NCBI RefSeq assembly: GCF_022867795.2
Contig: NZ_CP107006.1
Location: 1,302,001 to 1,366,000, forward strand
Source: Chitinophaga horti
GTDB taxonomy: Bacteria > Bacteroidota > Bacteroidia > Chitinophagales > Chitinophagaceae
Reading direction: 5' to 3'
Length of the DNA: 64,000 bases
Under the pieces are notes generated by a model. That model saw nothing but the letters and a program-made list of their open reading frames with translations, did no database searches and had not been told where the DNA came from. The position numbers and the translations under genes were made by a program. This document shows positions 50,319-61,113 of the stretch, piece by piece (positions within the stretch are counted from its first letter, which is position 1; each line of letters starts with the position of its first letter).

Positions 50319-52805
50319 ATGAGAACATTCCGCATACTGATGACCATATCGCTTGCCGTAACAGGCAGTACCGCCGTAAAAGCACAGTCACCATTGAGGC
50401 TTTGGTACGATAAACCGGCTTCTGAGTGGGTAGAAGCGCTGCCCATCGGCAACGGGAAGATCGGGGCCATGGTATTCGGAAGGGTGGAAGATGAGTTGCT
50501 GCAGCTGAACGAAAGCACGTTATGGAGTGGCGGCCCGCTGCGCAAATCGGTGAACCCGGAGGCTTTCTCCTACCTGCAGCCCATACGCGAAGCATTATTC
50601 AATGAGGACTATTCGAAGGCAGATCAGCTGACGCGTAAGATGCAAGGCCTGTACACCGAATCGTTCATGCCCCTGGGTGATCTGCAACTGCATCAATCCC
50701 TGAATGGTGCGACAGCAACTGCCTACAAACGCAGCCTGGACTTCGCCACGGCAACGGCCCTAACCACCTTTGAAGCAAACGGTATCAAATATACCCGCGA
50801 GATATTTACTTCCGCTCCCGATAATGTAATGATCATCAGGCTTACGGCGAGTAAACCTGCTGCGCTTTCGCTGGATGTAGCCGCCGGTAGTCAACTGCGC
50901 CATCGCATTACCTCCAACGGCAGCAATGAACTGGTCATGAGCGGTAAAGCACCTTCGCATGCAGATCCCAGTTATTATAACCCGAAAGACCGCGAACACG
51001 TGATCTACGAGGAGCCGGGTAGCTGCAATGGCATGCGTTACCAGGTGCGCGTACGCGCCGTTACGAAAGGTGGTAAAGTACTCACAGACACGCTGGGCGT
51101 TCATATCAGCAACGCATCTGAGGTACTGTTATACGTCGCGGCGGCCACCAGCTTCAACGGTTACGATAAATGCCCGGATTCGGAAGGGAAAGATGAAAAG
51201 GCCATTACGTTATCACTGGTGAAAGCTGCCGTACAGAAAGGTTATGCAACCATCGCGGCCGCACATAAGGCAGACTTTGCCAAATACTTCAACCGCGTAA
51301 AATTGCAGTTAGATGCGACTACTCCAGCCAGGGACATACCCTCCGATGAGCGCCTCAAAGCCTACACTGCTGGTGCCGTTGATCCGGAACTGGAATCGCT
51401 GTTCTTTCAATACGGCCGTTACCTGCTGATCTCCTGCTCACGCCCCGGTTCACCACCCGCTAACCTGCAAGGGATGTGGAACAAGGAACTACGGGCACCC
51501 TGGAGCTCTAACTACACTATCAACATCAATACACAAATGAATTACTGGCCCGCGGAGGTCACGAATCTCACAGAAATGCACGAGCCTTTACTTACCTGGC
51601 TCAAAGGCCTGTCTGTAGTAGGCGCCCGTGTAGCAAAGGATTTTTATCATGCAGATGGATGGGTGGCTAATCATAACTCCGACATCTGGTGCCAGGCCAA
51701 TGCAGTAGGCGATATCGGCGGCGGTGATCCTACCTGGGCCAACTGGCCGATGGGCGGCAACTGGCTCACCAGGCATCTTTGGGAGCATTATGCGTATACG
51801 GGGGATAAAAAGTTCCTGGCGGAATATGCCTACCCGATCATTAAAGGTGCGGCGGAATTCAGCTCCTCCTGGCTGATCAAAGATAAAGATGGGCTACTCG
51901 TTACGGCACCCTCCACCACACCAGAGAATAAGTTCAAAGATAAAGACGGCAAAGGCCAGGGTGTTTCTATCGCCACCACGATGGATATGTCTATCATCCG
52001 CGATGTATTCAGCAACCTGAAAGAAGCCGCGCAGGTATTAAACCGCGACAAGGCCCTGGTAGCAAAGCTGGACACGCAGCTGCAACAACTATATCCGTTC
52101 AGGATCGGTCGTAAAGGGCAGTTGTTGGAATGGTATAAGGATTTTGAAGAAACAGAAACCGAGCATCGCCATGTGTCGCACTTATACGGCCTGCACCCGG
52201 GCTACCAGATCACAACAGCGCAGCCCGAATTACTCGCCGCTGCCCGTAAAACCCTGGAGCTGCGTGGCGACGCTGGTACCGGCTGGAGCAAAAGCTGGAA
52301 GATCAACTTTTGGGCACGCCTGCTCGATGGCGATCATGCTTACTTATTGTTACGCCAGCTGATGCGCTACATGCCGCCTACAGGCAACGGCGCCGGTGGG
52401 TTATATCCTAACTTCTTCGACGCGCATCCTCCATTCCAGATCGATGGTAACTTCGCCGGTACGGCCGGTATAGCGGAAATGCTCTTGCAAAGTCACCGCC
52501 AGCCATCACCGGGTGTTTATGAAGTACACCTGCTGCCCGCACTGCCCGCCGCCTGGAAGTCAGGCCGCGTGACTGGGCTAAAGGCACGTGGTAATATGAC
52601 GATCGATATCACATGGAAGGATGGCAAAATCACCTCCGCACGCATCGTGAATAATGATGGAAAACCATTGGTAGTAAGGGCTGCCACGCCGCTTAAAGCG
52701 AATGTGAAATCCGAAAAGGTAACAGTGGAAGGCAATGATCACGCAATCGCGCTCACAGGCGTGAAAGGAGCCGTGTACCTGCTTCATCCCGGTCAATCCC
52801 GGTAA
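50319..52805 (+). CDS. GH95-family alpha-L-fucosidase, exported
   Basis: An 828-residue enzyme. Signal peptide ([17 protein letters not shown]). The N-terminal beta domain begins with [21 protein letters not shown], a hallmark of GH95; the (alpha/alpha)6 barrel holds [22 protein letters not shown] with the family Asn residues, [14 protein letters not shown], and [21 protein letters not shown] with the late Asp. The C-terminal beta domain ends [20 protein letters not shown]95 enzymes cleave alpha-1,2-fucose (some act on alpha-L-galactose) with inversion. The last 69 bp are the first unit of a tandem repeat. Confidence -1.
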   Translation: MRTFRILMTISLAVTGSTAVKAQSPLRLWYDKPASEWVEALPIGNGKIGAMVFGRVEDELLQLNESTLWSGGPLRKSVNPEAFSYLQPIREALFNEDYSKADQLTRKMQGLYTESFMPLGDLQLHQSLNGATATAYKRSLDFATATALTTFEANGIKYTREIFTSAPDNVMIIRLTASKPAALSLDVAAGSQLRHRITSNGSNELVMSGKAPSHADPSYYNPKDREHVIYEEPGSCNGMRYQVRVRAVTKGGKVLTDTLGVHISNASEVLLYVAAATSFNGYDKCPDSEGKDEKAITLSLVKAAVQKGYATIAAAHKADFAKYFNRVKLQLDATTPARDIPSDERLKAYTAGAVDPELESLFFQYGRYLLISCSRPGSPPANLQGMWNKELRAPWSSNYTININTQMNYWPAEVTNLTEMHEPLLTWLKGLSVVGARVAKDFYHADGWVANHNSDIWCQANAVGDIGGGDPTWANWPMGGNWLTRHLWEHYAYTGDKKFLAEYAYPIIKGAAEFSSSWLIKDKDGLLVTAPSTTPENKFKDKDGKGQGVSIATTMDMSIIRDVFSNLKEAAQVLNRDKALVAKLDTQLQQLYPFRIGRKGQLLEWYKDFEETETEHRHVSHLYGLHPGYQITTAQPELLAAARKTLELRGDAGTGWSKSWKINFWARLLDGDHAYLLLRQLMRYMPPTGNGAGGLYPNFFDAHPPFQIDGNFAGTAGIAEMLLQSHRQPSPGVYEVHLLPALPAAWKSGRVTGLKARGNMTIDITWKDGKITSARIVNNDGKPLVVRAATPLKANVKSEKVTVEGNDHAIALTGVKGAVYLLHPGQSR

Positions 52806-53045
52806 AGGCTGTCAAACACAATAATCACGCGCTCACAGGCGTGAAAGGAGCCGTGTACCTGCTTCATCCCGGTCAGTCCCGGTAAAGGCTGTCAAACACA
52901 CCGATCACGCTGACAGGTGCGAAAGGTGCTATCTACCTGCTTCATCCCGAGCAGTCCCGGTAAATGCTTCGAAACATAACGATTACCCGAGAACAGGTGT
53001 GAAAGGAACAATGTACCTACTTCATCCCGATCAGTCCCGGTAAAT
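52737..53045. repeat. four-copy tandem repeat of the GH95 3' end
   Basis: Units of 78-80 bp begin at about 52737, 52817, 52897 and 52975. Each carries the last codons of the GH95 gene with stop (variants of [16 protein letters not shown] plus TAA). Units 1 and 2 are nearly identical; 3 and 4 have diverged. The fourth also holds the last nine codons and stop of the HAD gene on the other strand. Units 2 and 3 have no start codon and look like non-coding leftovers. Confidence -1.
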
Positions 53046-53661
53046 CGAACATGCTGTAAAATACCTGTGCGCCTTCAGCCTTGAGGGCCACAGGATCGGA
53101 GTGTTTCGCGTAACCGAACACGGAAAATCCACCGGCAATACCAGCCTGCACACCGGCTTTACTATCTTCCACTACGATGCACTCTGCTGGTGCAAAGCCC
53201 ATCTCTTTAGCGGCGTACAGGAAAATACCGGGATCAGGTTTCCAGCTATTGATGTCGTAGCCGCTGTAAATGCGGTCTGTAAAGAAAGGAAGCAGTCCTG
53301 TCAAACTTAAATTCAATTTGATCTTCTCTACCGGTCCGCTGGAAGCCACGCAGAACGGGACTTTCAAAGAAGTCAACAGTTCGCGGATGCCTTCTACGGG
53401 TAATACTTCTGACTGAAATACTTCGTACGACTGCTTACGGAACGACTGTTCAAAGTCGGTCGGGAACGGGGAGGCAGCCTGCGTTTGCAGTACGCTGAGC
53501 ACATCTCTCAGCCGGCGGCCGCTAAATTCGCCCACGGCCTCTTCAAAGTCCATGGCTACGCCATATTCAGCGGTCATGTCGAGCAATACGCGGATGCCGA
53601 TCGTTTCGCTATCGACCAACACGCCATCGCAATCAAAAATGAAACATGCGGGTTTGTTCAT
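53017..53661 (-). CDS. HAD phosphatase of the beta-phosphoglucomutase/YieH type
   Basis: A 214-residue HAD hydrolase. Motif I FIFDCDGVLVDSE has both Asp residues, motif II is VASSGP, and the SGYDINSWKPDPGIF and CIVVEDSKAGVQAGI segments supply motifs III and IV. It resembles the YieH-type 6-phosphogluconate phosphatase branch. The C-terminus (MFDLPGLIGMK) is encoded in the fourth unit of the GH95 repeat. The GH95 gene ends 211 bp before this stop, so the two are convergent with a repeat in between. Confidence -1.
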   Translation of the reverse strand: MNKPACFIFDCDGVLVDSETIGIRVLLDMTAEYGVAMDFEEAVGEFSGRRLRDVLSVLQTQAASPFPTDFEQSFRKQSYEVFQSEVLPVEGIRELLTSLKVPFCVASSGPVEKIKLNLSLTGLLPFFTDRIYSGYDINSWKPDPGIFLYAAKEMGFAPAECIVVEDSKAGVQAGIAGGFSVFGYAKHSDPVALKAEGAQVFYSMFDLPGLIGMK

Positions 53662-53747
53662 AAGTAGTCATCAGTTATTTAGTTCATTAGCCTTTACAGG
53701 GTCGGCGGATATCAGGTTGACGGTAAATATATAAAAAGGACAAATAC

Positions 53748-54890
53748 CTAGGTAGTGGCAGGTTCTTCTTTCAGCTGCGAAACCAGTACCGCAATGAGTA
53801 CACCAAAACAGGAAACGATGGCGAACGTCCAGCGCAGCCCGATTGCTTCAGCCAGGAAGCCGACTGCCGGCGGTACCAGTAAAAAGCCGAAATAACCTAC
53901 GGTAGATATAGCTGCAATAGACGCGCCATTACTCATTTTGCTGGCTTTACCACCCAGCGCGAACACTAATGGCACCACACAACTCACGCCCAGTCCGGCC
54001 ATCATGAAGCCCAGGCTGGCGGTAACAGGGTAGGGCAGCAGGGCTGCGAGCAGTAATCCGCAGAACAATAAGATGCCGCTATAACGGATCATGGGGGCGG
54101 CACCCCAACGGTTCACCAGTTTGTCGCCACCGAACCTGCCGGCGGCCATCATCACGGTATAGGCAAAGAAGCCAACGCCCACCCAGTTATCGGACACATG
54201 CACGGCTTTCTGAAAATAGATGCCGCTCCAGTCGATCATGGTACCCTCGCAGCTCATCGAGCCAAAAGAAATCAAACCATACTTTACCAATGTTTTATCG
54301 GGCAGTGCAAACCCTTTGCGACCAGTAGGGGCAGGCGGTTGTTTCAAACTACCGGGAAAAGCGTAGAAGCCGAGCAGCACCATCGCCAGTCCAACCCCCA
54401 GGAAGTGCCAGGAAGGTCCGATCTTAAAATAGATCATCAGCGCGCCGAAGCCAACAGCCGAAAAGCCGGCCACGCTCCATATGCCGTGAAAGGTGGTAAT
54501 AATAGATCGGTCGTACAAAGCCTGCACACCTACAGAATTGCCGTTCATCGAAATGTTCAGCAGGTTGCGGGAGCTGCCGAAGGCAAACAGGATAAGTACC
54601 AGCTGCCAGGTTTCGTTGGCAAAGCCGATAAGACTTAACATAAGGTTAAAGGCCAATGCGCCGGCGAACATGATGCTCCGGCTGCTGAAGCGCTGCAACA
54701 ACGCTCCGGTTACGGGTAAAGTAAGCATGAGCCCTACGGGTAGCGCCAATAACACGCTGCCCAGTTCCGCATCGTTCAAGGATAATTTTTGCTGGATATC
54801 CGGTATCCTGGAGGCCCAGGAAAAGTAGCCGAAGCCGGATATAATGAAGAATAAGGTGATCGCCCACCTGGCTTTCTTCGGATCATTCAT
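53748..54890 (-). CDS. MFS transporter, YbjJ-like
   Basis: About 380 residues from the ATG at 54890 (MNDPKKARWAITLFFIISG); an earlier in-frame Met lies in sequence that reads poorly. About twelve hydrophobic spans are visible. The start FGYFSWASRIPDIQQKLSL, then LLALPVGLMLTLPVTGALLQRFSSR and NISMNGNSVGVQALYDRSI, match the YbjJ-type branch of the major facilitator superfamily. The substrate is unknown; the neighbouring glucan genes make a sugar plausible but that is not shown. Confidence -1.
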   Translation of the reverse strand: MNDPKKARWAITLFFIISGFGYFSWASRIPDIQQKLSLNDAELGSVLLALPVGLMLTLPVTGALLQRFSSRSIMFAGALAFNLMLSLIGFANETWQLVLILFAFGSSRNLLNISMNGNSVGVQALYDRSIITTFHGIWSVAGFSAVGFGALMIYFKIGPSWHFLGVGLAMVLLGFYAFPGSLKQPPAPTGRKGFALPDKTLVKYGLISFGSMSCEGTMIDWSGIYFQKAVHVSDNWVGVGFFAYTVMMAAGRFGGDKLVNRWGAAPMIRYSGILLFCGLLLAALLPYPVTASLGFMMAGLGVSCVVPLVFALGGKASKMSNGASIAAISTVGYFGFLLVPPAVGFLAEAIGLRWTFAIVSCFGVLIAVLVSQLKEEPATT

Positions 54891-54915
54891 CTGTTCATTC
54901 CCTTTATTCACATGG

Positions 54916-54923
54916 CAAAAATA
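54916..54923 (-). promoter_or_regulatory. -7 promoter box of the MFS gene
   Basis: CAAAAATA on the plus strand reads TATTTTTG on the minus strand, an exact TAnnTTTG match 26 bp before the MFS start. The divergent malQ region begins at 55096; no exact box for it was seen. Confidence -1.
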
Positions 54924-55095
54924 AATGTTTCGTTCCGCCTTTGCAGTAATTCTTTCACAATCCATGCGCCAACTGCTCCACAAGTCCCCACACCGTTTCC
55001 ACAGCGCTATTCAGTTTTCTCCCGCAGCATGCAACTGGCATAGATTTTATTTTGTTATCATATTGGAAAATAACCCCGTATCAAACCCAAGGATT

Positions 55096-56621
55096 ATGAA
55101 TCAACAGCAGGAACGGAACGCCGGAATTTTAATGCACATCACATCGCTGCCTTCCCCTTCGGTGTAGGCGACCTGGGATACAATGCCCGGGAGTTCGCCC
55201 GACTGTTGCACCGGGCGGGACAAAGCATCTGGCAGGTATTACCGCTCAATCCTACCGATAATTCAGGTTTCTCGCCTTACAGCGCTTTATCGGCCATGGC
55301 AGGCAATACGCTGCTCATCAGCCCGGACTGCCTGGTAGAAGATGGCCTGCTGCACGCCAGTGATCTGAAAGCGCACGCTCTTCCGCAACAGGGCAAGGCG
55401 GATTTTAAGGCCGCCCGTATCATCAAAGACAAACTACTGGCAAAGGCCTACGATAAGTTCAATGACGGCGACTTCCCCCCGCTGAAGGCTGCCTTCGACC
55501 AGTTCTGCGAGGCGCAGGCATGGTGGCTCGACGACTGGGCGGCATTTATCGTGCAAATGACGGCTTGTAAGGGCAAACCCTGGTACGAATGGCCGGAAAA
55601 GTATAAAAACCGCAGCGAAGGTCCGTCGGAAGAACAGATGCGCCGGGAGAAGTGGACACAGTTCATCTTCGAACGCCAGTGGCAGGGGTTAAAAGCTTAC
55701 TGTCACAGCCTCGGTATCCGCATATTCGGCGACCTGCCTTTTTACGTAAGCTACAATTCGGTGGATGTGTGGGCGAATAAGGAATTGTTCCGCCTCGGTC
55801 CCAAAGGTGAAATGATCAGCGTGGCCGGTGTGCCGCCCGACTACTTCAATGATGAAGGGCAACTGTGGGGCATGCCGATCTACGATTGGGAGCAGCTGAA
55901 ACAAACGCGCTACAATTGGTGGGTGCAGCGCATCCGCCGCAATATGGAGTGGTTCGACCTGCTGCGTCTCGATCACTTCCGCGCCTTCGCGGCCTACTGG
56001 GAAGTGCCTGCAGGGGAGAAGACGGCGAAGAAAGGCGAGTGGGTGAAAGGGCCAGGCAATGAATTGTTCCGGCTGCTGCAAAAGGAAATGAAATCGCTGC
56101 CATTGGTAGCTGAAGATCTGGGGGAGATTACGGACGACGTGTATGCGTTGCGCGATAAGTTCCAGCTTCCGGGTATGAAAGTGCTCCAGTTCGCTTTTGG
56201 GGAAGATATGGGTACTTCGCCACACATTCCACACCATCATGCAGAAAACTTTCTCGTGTACACCGGTACGCATGATAATAACACAAGCAAGGGCTGGTAC
56301 TTCCAGGACATGGACCGCAACGGCCGCAGGCGTCTGAACCAGTACACCGGCAGGCGGGTGGCAGATAAAGATGCGCACCTCGTTTTATGCCGGCTGGCCT
56401 ATAGTTCCATCGCTAAAACGGCTATACTGCCCATGCAGGATGTGCTGGGGCTTGACGGCTCTGCCCGTATGAACAAACCGGCCGATACCGGGGCCAACTG
56501 GTTGTGGCGCATGTTGCCCGGACAGTTCTCCGAAACGGTGGTGGCTATGTTGAAAGAGTGGACGCTCACATATGGGCGCAGTAATTGTGAATCATCCAAT
56601 CAAAAGCAGGAAAAGACATGA
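55096..56621 (+). pseudogene. malQ: 4-alpha-glucanotransferase (amylomaltase), apparent frameshift
   Basis: GH77 enzyme that transfers alpha-1,4-glucan segments. The ATG at 55096 opens MNQQQERNAGILMHITSLPSP, a proper MalQ start, but the frame stops at 55165-55167. The expected continuation FGVGDLGYNAREFARLLHRAG is in another frame, and one more base in the CCCC run at 55154-55157 would join them to a 508-residue protein, the normal size. The rest is intact: LLRLDHFRA (nucleophile Asp), LVAEDLGEI (acid/base Glu), and TGTHDNNTSKGW. The 3' end overlaps treZ by four bases. It is either a true pseudogene or an assembly error; the intact remainder favours the second. Confidence -1.
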
Positions 56622-58435
56622 CGATATATCCCCAACAAGGCGCAGTGATGTCGAAAACAGGCACCTGTGTATTCAGGGTGTGGGCGCCGGAACGAAAAAA
56701 GGTAGAGCTGATCATCAGTTCGCCCGTGCAGGAACAGTTAACTATGCTACGGGAAGAAGAGGGCTACTGGAGTTATGAAATGCCAGGCTGCCCGTCCGGA
56801 CTACGCTACCACTACTTATTAGATGGCGAACTTCACCGCCCCGACCCCGCATCCCGCTGTCAGCCCGAAGGCGTGCACGGCGACTCCGAAGTAACAGATG
56901 GCCTGTCCTTCAACTGGACCGACCAGCAATGGAAAGGCCTCGCGTTAAAGGATATGCTGATCTACGAGCTGCATACCGGCACGTTCACCGAACAAGGCAC
57001 CTTCCAGGGCATCATCAGCCGGCTCGACGATTTGCTGCAGCTCGGTATCAATACGATCGAGATCATGCCGATCGCGCAGTTTCCCGGAACGAGAAACTGG
57101 GGGTACGATGGCGTGTATCCGTATGCGGTACAGTCTTCCTACGGCGGCTGCCAGGGCTTACGCCAGCTGGTAGATGCCGCGCATGCGAAAGGCCTTGCGG
57201 TGGTGCTCGACGTGGTGTATAATCACCTCGGCCCCGAAGGTAACTACCTGCCGGAGTTTGGTCCTTACTTCACTGATAAATATCACACCCCCTGGGGTTC
57301 CGCGATCAACTATGATGATCGCGATTGCGATGCGGTGCGTGGCTACTTCCTGCACAATGCATTGATGTGGCTCGACGAGTTTCATATCGATGGTTTAAGG
57401 CTGGATGCAGTACACGCCTGGTGGGACAGCAGTGCGGTCCACTTTGCGGAGGAACTGTCCGCCGCGGTAAAAGACCTCGAAGTAAGAACGGGCCGTAAGA
57501 AGGTGCTGATCGCAGAAATCGACTTGAACAATCCGAGATATATTACCCCGGCAGATAAAGGCGGATACGGCATGCAGGGACAGTGGTGCGATGAGTTTCA
57601 TCATGCGATACATGGCTTGCTTACAGGCGAAAAGAACGGGTACTACGAAGACTTTGGTGAGGCGGAACATATGGCTGCCGCGCTGGAACATGCGTATGTA
57701 TACACCGGTCAGTATTCAAAACATCGCAAACGCCGTTTCGGTGCATCGCCGAAGAACAATGCGCGCAGCCAGTTCGTTGTGTTCACACAGAACCACGACC
57801 AGGTAGGCAACCGCATGCTGGGCGAACGCTTGATCAGTTTGGCGGGTGAATCTGCCGCCAGGCTTGCGGCCGCTACCATGCTGCTTTCGCCTTATGTACC
57901 GTTGTTGTTCATGGGAGAGGAGTATGGCGAAACCAAACCGTTCAGCTACTTCACCAGTCACTCCGACGAAGCATTGATCAAAGCCGTGCGCGAAGGCCGC
58001 CAGCAGGAGTTTGCCGCCTTTCAAACCGGTAAGGACGTACCCGATCCGCAGAGCGAAGAATTGTACAAACAATGTGTGCTGAACTGGAAAACATCCGGCC
58101 CGATGTACGAATACTACCGTCACCTGATCGCTTTGCGTAAAGGCCGTGCACCGTTGCAGAACGATGCGCCGGACAGTATGATCGTGCATCCTGCCTATCA
58201 TGCAGCGGTATTGTCGTTCGAAAGACATGCGCCGGAGGAGAAGCTGCTGGTGTTGCTGAACTTCGCGAAGGAAGAACAGCAATGTACACCGGCGCCCGGG
58301 TGTTCACTTAAAAAGATAAGTGATTCGGAAGATATCAACTGGAATGGAAAAGGAAAAACCGCCCCGGACGAAGTGCCCGTTGGTGGAAGTATTACGTTGC
58401 CGCCACTGTCTGCAGTGGTATATGAAATGATCTGA
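56618..58435 (+). CDS. treZ: malto-oligosyltrehalose trehalohydrolase
   Basis: A GH13 enzyme of 605 residues that releases trehalose from maltooligosyl trehalose. An N-terminal CBM48-like domain (CVFRVWAPERKKVELII, about 15-105) is followed by the barrel with MLIYELHTGTFTEQGTF, MPIAQFPGTRNWGYDGVYPYA, GLRLDAVHAW (nucleophile Asp263), VLIAEIDLNNPR (Glu300) and TQNHDQVGNR (transition-state Asp). It overlaps malQ by ATGA and is three bases from treY, so the three are one operon. The trehalose identity rests on the pairing with treY and the EIDLNNPR region. Confidence -1.
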   Translation: MTIYPQQGAVMSKTGTCVFRVWAPERKKVELIISSPVQEQLTMLREEEGYWSYEMPGCPSGLRYHYLLDGELHRPDPASRCQPEGVHGDSEVTDGLSFNWTDQQWKGLALKDMLIYELHTGTFTEQGTFQGIISRLDDLLQLGINTIEIMPIAQFPGTRNWGYDGVYPYAVQSSYGGCQGLRQLVDAAHAKGLAVVLDVVYNHLGPEGNYLPEFGPYFTDKYHTPWGSAINYDDRDCDAVRGYFLHNALMWLDEFHIDGLRLDAVHAWWDSSAVHFAEELSAAVKDLEVRTGRKKVLIAEIDLNNPRYITPADKGGYGMQGQWCDEFHHAIHGLLTGEKNGYYEDFGEAEHMAAALEHAYVYTGQYSKHRKRRFGASPKNNARSQFVVFTQNHDQVGNRMLGERLISLAGESAARLAAATMLLSPYVPLLFMGEEYGETKPFSYFTSHSDEALIKAVREGRQQEFAAFQTGKDVPDPQSEELYKQCVLNWKTSGPMYEYYRHLIALRKGRAPLQNDAPDSMIVHPAYHAAVLSFERHAPEEKLLVLLNFAKEEQQCTPAPGCSLKKISDSEDINWNGKGKTAPDEVPVGGSITLPPLSAVVYEMI

Positions 58436-58438
58436 TAT

Positions 58439-61111
58439 ATGGAAAATAGTAACATCAACCTGTCCGGCGCCACGTATCGCCTTCAATTCAACGAGCGTTT
58501 CACGTTTGCGCATCTCGATAAAATAATTGATTACCTGCACCAGCTGGGTATTACCACCATTTACGCCGCGCCCATATTCGAAGCCTCTCCCGGCAGCCTG
58601 CACGGCTACGATGTTTGCAACCCGCACCTCATTAGTCCTGCCATTGGCACGATCGAAGCGTTCCGTGAAATAGGCAAAAAGCTGAAAGAGCGCGGTATGA
58701 CCTGGCTGCAGGATATCGTACCGAACCACATGGCCTTTCATATGAACAACCATTGGCTGGCCGATGCGCTGGAACGTGGTCCGCACTCGCCGTACTACAA
58801 CTTTTTCGATATCGACTGGCAGTCGCCCGAGCCTTCGCTGAACGGCAAGGTGATGGTGCCCTTCCTCGGCAGTACGCTCGAAGAGTCGATCGAAAAAGGT
58901 GACATACAATTGGCCTTTACCGATGCCGGTTTTGTAGTAGCGGTGAATGGGCAGCAGTACCCGTTGTCGCTGCCAGCTTACGATGCTTTGCTGGAGGTAG
59001 TAGACGACCAGGAGGGCCTGCGCTTACGGCAGCTATTGCGGTCGATGAAAGACGAAGACATTATCAGTTTGCCGCTGAAAGAGTGGCGCTCGTATAAGGA
59101 GAAGCTGTTTGCGGGACAGGACGCGGAGCTGCCGCAATTGGTGGTGGAGAAGGTGAATCAGAACAAAACGCAACTCACTAACTTATTGAAGCTGCAACAT
59201 TACCAGTTTCACTACTGGCGGGATGCGGATACGATGATCAACTACCGCCGTTTCTTTACGGTGAACGAGTTAATCACATTAAGGATGGAAGACCAACAGG
59301 TGTTCGACGAATACCACACCTTCCTGCACCGCCTGTACCGCGAAAACCTCATCCAGGGCTTACGCATCGACCATATCGATGGATTGAAAGATCCGGGCAA
59401 ATACATCGACCGGCTGCGCGGACTGTTTGGCAACAATTGTTACATCATTGCGGAGAAGATACTGGAACATAACGAGCAGCTGCCCGAACGTTGGGCCCTG
59501 CAGGGCAGCACGGGCTACGAGTTTCTCGCGCTGGTGAACCAGTTGCTCACCGACAATGGTGGGGTAGAAAAACTTTCGCGTTATTACCGCGGACAATTCC
59601 CCGAGCTGGCCGATTACAACGCGCTTGTGTACCGTAAAAAGAAGATGATGCTCGAAAAGTATATGGGGGGCGAACTTGAACGCCTGGCCCACTATGCTTA
59701 CCAGCTCAAGATCGCCGACGGTATCGACAAAAAGAAGTTTAAGCAGGCCCTCGGCATGTTCATGGTGCATTTGCCCGTGTATCGCTTGTACCCGCTGGAG
59801 TGGCCGCCTGTACAGGAAGACATCGCCATCCTGGACCAGGCCATGGAAAAGGCCAAAGAGAAAGAACGGGCATTGGAAAACGTGCTGGAAACCATACAAG
59901 GCTGGTGGGAGCAACCCGTGAACAACAAAAAGTTCAACGATAACCTGCTGGCCTGGTTTAAACGCGTGATGCAGATCACCGGACCGTTAACTGCGAAAGG
60001 AGTAGAGGATACGGTCTTCTATGTATACAACGCCCTCATCTCCCACAACGAGGTGGGCGACTCACCCAGTGCATCGCTGCATACGCCGGAGGATTTTCAT
60101 AAAAGGTTAACCACACGCCAATACTTATTTCCGCAATCACTGAATGCTACGGCCACGCACGATACCAAACGTGGGGAAGATGCACGCATCCGCCTGAACG
60201 CCCTCACCGCCGTGCCCGACCGCTGGATACAGCAGGTGCAGGAATGGCACGCATTGAACAAATCGTTTATCAAAGGCGAAGGTGAAGAAGCTGCACCCGG
60301 GCTGAACGACGAATACTTCATTTACCAGTCTGTACTCGCCGGCCTGCCGCCGGATGCGCAAGTGGACGATTCGTACATCGAACGGGTATGCGCCTACGTT
60401 ATCAAAGGCTTGCGAGAAGGGAAGGTCAGCACTAATTGGACGGAGCCCGATGAGGCTTACGAAACCGCTACGACGGACTTTATTCGCAGTATTCTTACAT
60501 CAGCGGAATTTAAAGAGAGCCTCGCAGGATTTTATAACATCATCGCTAATCACGCGATGGACCATTCCCTGTCTCAAACACTGATCAAACTTACCGCGCC
60601 TGGTGTGCCTGACATTTATCAGGGCTGCGAACTGTGGGATTTGTCTTTTGTGGATCCCGATAACAGGAGGGATGTAGACTATGATCTGCGTCAGCAATAT
60701 TTGTCAGCGTTGAATGAAAAGGGTAACGTGCATAACCAGCTTACCTGGGCCAGGGAAGGCCGTGCGCAGGGCTTTGAGAAGTTTTACCTCACGTATAAAA
60801 CCTTACAGCTGCGTAAAGAACATGCAGCCTTGTTTGCAGAGGGCGATTACGTGGCCCTGAATACCAATCGTCCGGCAAATGTGATTGCCTACGCGCGTTG
60901 TAACCGGAACGAATGGGCGGTAGTGGTTGCGCCGTTGATGGCCAGTGCAGCGAATGAAGTAACGGAGAAGGATTACGTGATACTGGCAGATGGCGCGCCT
61001 TCTAAATGGAGGAATGTATTGACCGGAGAGGTGATACAGGTAACAAATGCAAGGCTGCCGTTATCTGTGTTACAGAAATTCCCGGCAGCCCTGCTGGTGA
61101 GTGTGATGTAA
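58439..61111 (+). CDS. treY: malto-oligosyltrehalose synthase
   Basis: A GH13 enzyme of 890 residues that turns the reducing end of a maltodextrin into a trehalose unit. Typical motifs are ATYRLQFNERFTFAHLDKIIDYL at the start, YAAPIFEASPGSLHGYDVCNP, WLQDIVPNHMAFHMNNHWL, LRIDHIDGLKDPGKYIDRL (Asp nucleophile) and IIAEKILEHNEQLP (Glu), then TATHDTKRGEDARIRL and a C-terminal GVPDIYQGCELWDLSFVDPDNRR. All are in place and the size is standard. It follows treZ by three bases and ends two bases before the convergent treX gene. Confidence -1.
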   Translation: MENSNINLSGATYRLQFNERFTFAHLDKIIDYLHQLGITTIYAAPIFEASPGSLHGYDVCNPHLISPAIGTIEAFREIGKKLKERGMTWLQDIVPNHMAFHMNNHWLADALERGPHSPYYNFFDIDWQSPEPSLNGKVMVPFLGSTLEESIEKGDIQLAFTDAGFVVAVNGQQYPLSLPAYDALLEVVDDQEGLRLRQLLRSMKDEDIISLPLKEWRSYKEKLFAGQDAELPQLVVEKVNQNKTQLTNLLKLQHYQFHYWRDADTMINYRRFFTVNELITLRMEDQQVFDEYHTFLHRLYRENLIQGLRIDHIDGLKDPGKYIDRLRGLFGNNCYIIAEKILEHNEQLPERWALQGSTGYEFLALVNQLLTDNGGVEKLSRYYRGQFPELADYNALVYRKKKMMLEKYMGGELERLAHYAYQLKIADGIDKKKFKQALGMFMVHLPVYRLYPLEWPPVQEDIAILDQAMEKAKEKERALENVLETIQGWWEQPVNNKKFNDNLLAWFKRVMQITGPLTAKGVEDTVFYVYNALISHNEVGDSPSASLHTPEDFHKRLTTRQYLFPQSLNATATHDTKRGEDARIRLNALTAVPDRWIQQVQEWHALNKSFIKGEGEEAAPGLNDEYFIYQSVLAGLPPDAQVDDSYIERVCAYVIKGLREGKVSTNWTEPDEAYETATTDFIRSILTSAEFKESLAGFYNIIANHAMDHSLSQTLIKLTAPGVPDIYQGCELWDLSFVDPDNRRDVDYDLRQQYLSALNEKGNVHNQLTWAREGRAQGFEKFYLTYKTLQLRKEHAALFAEGDYVALNTNRPANVIAYARCNRNEWAVVVAPLMASAANEVTEKDYVILADGAPSKWRNVLTGEVIQVTNARLPLSVLQKFPAALLVSVM

Positions 61112-61113
61112 GT

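Noticed and set aside
52737-53045. CRISPR or phage attachment site
   Set aside because: Units carry GH95 codons, there are no spacers, and no integrase is present.
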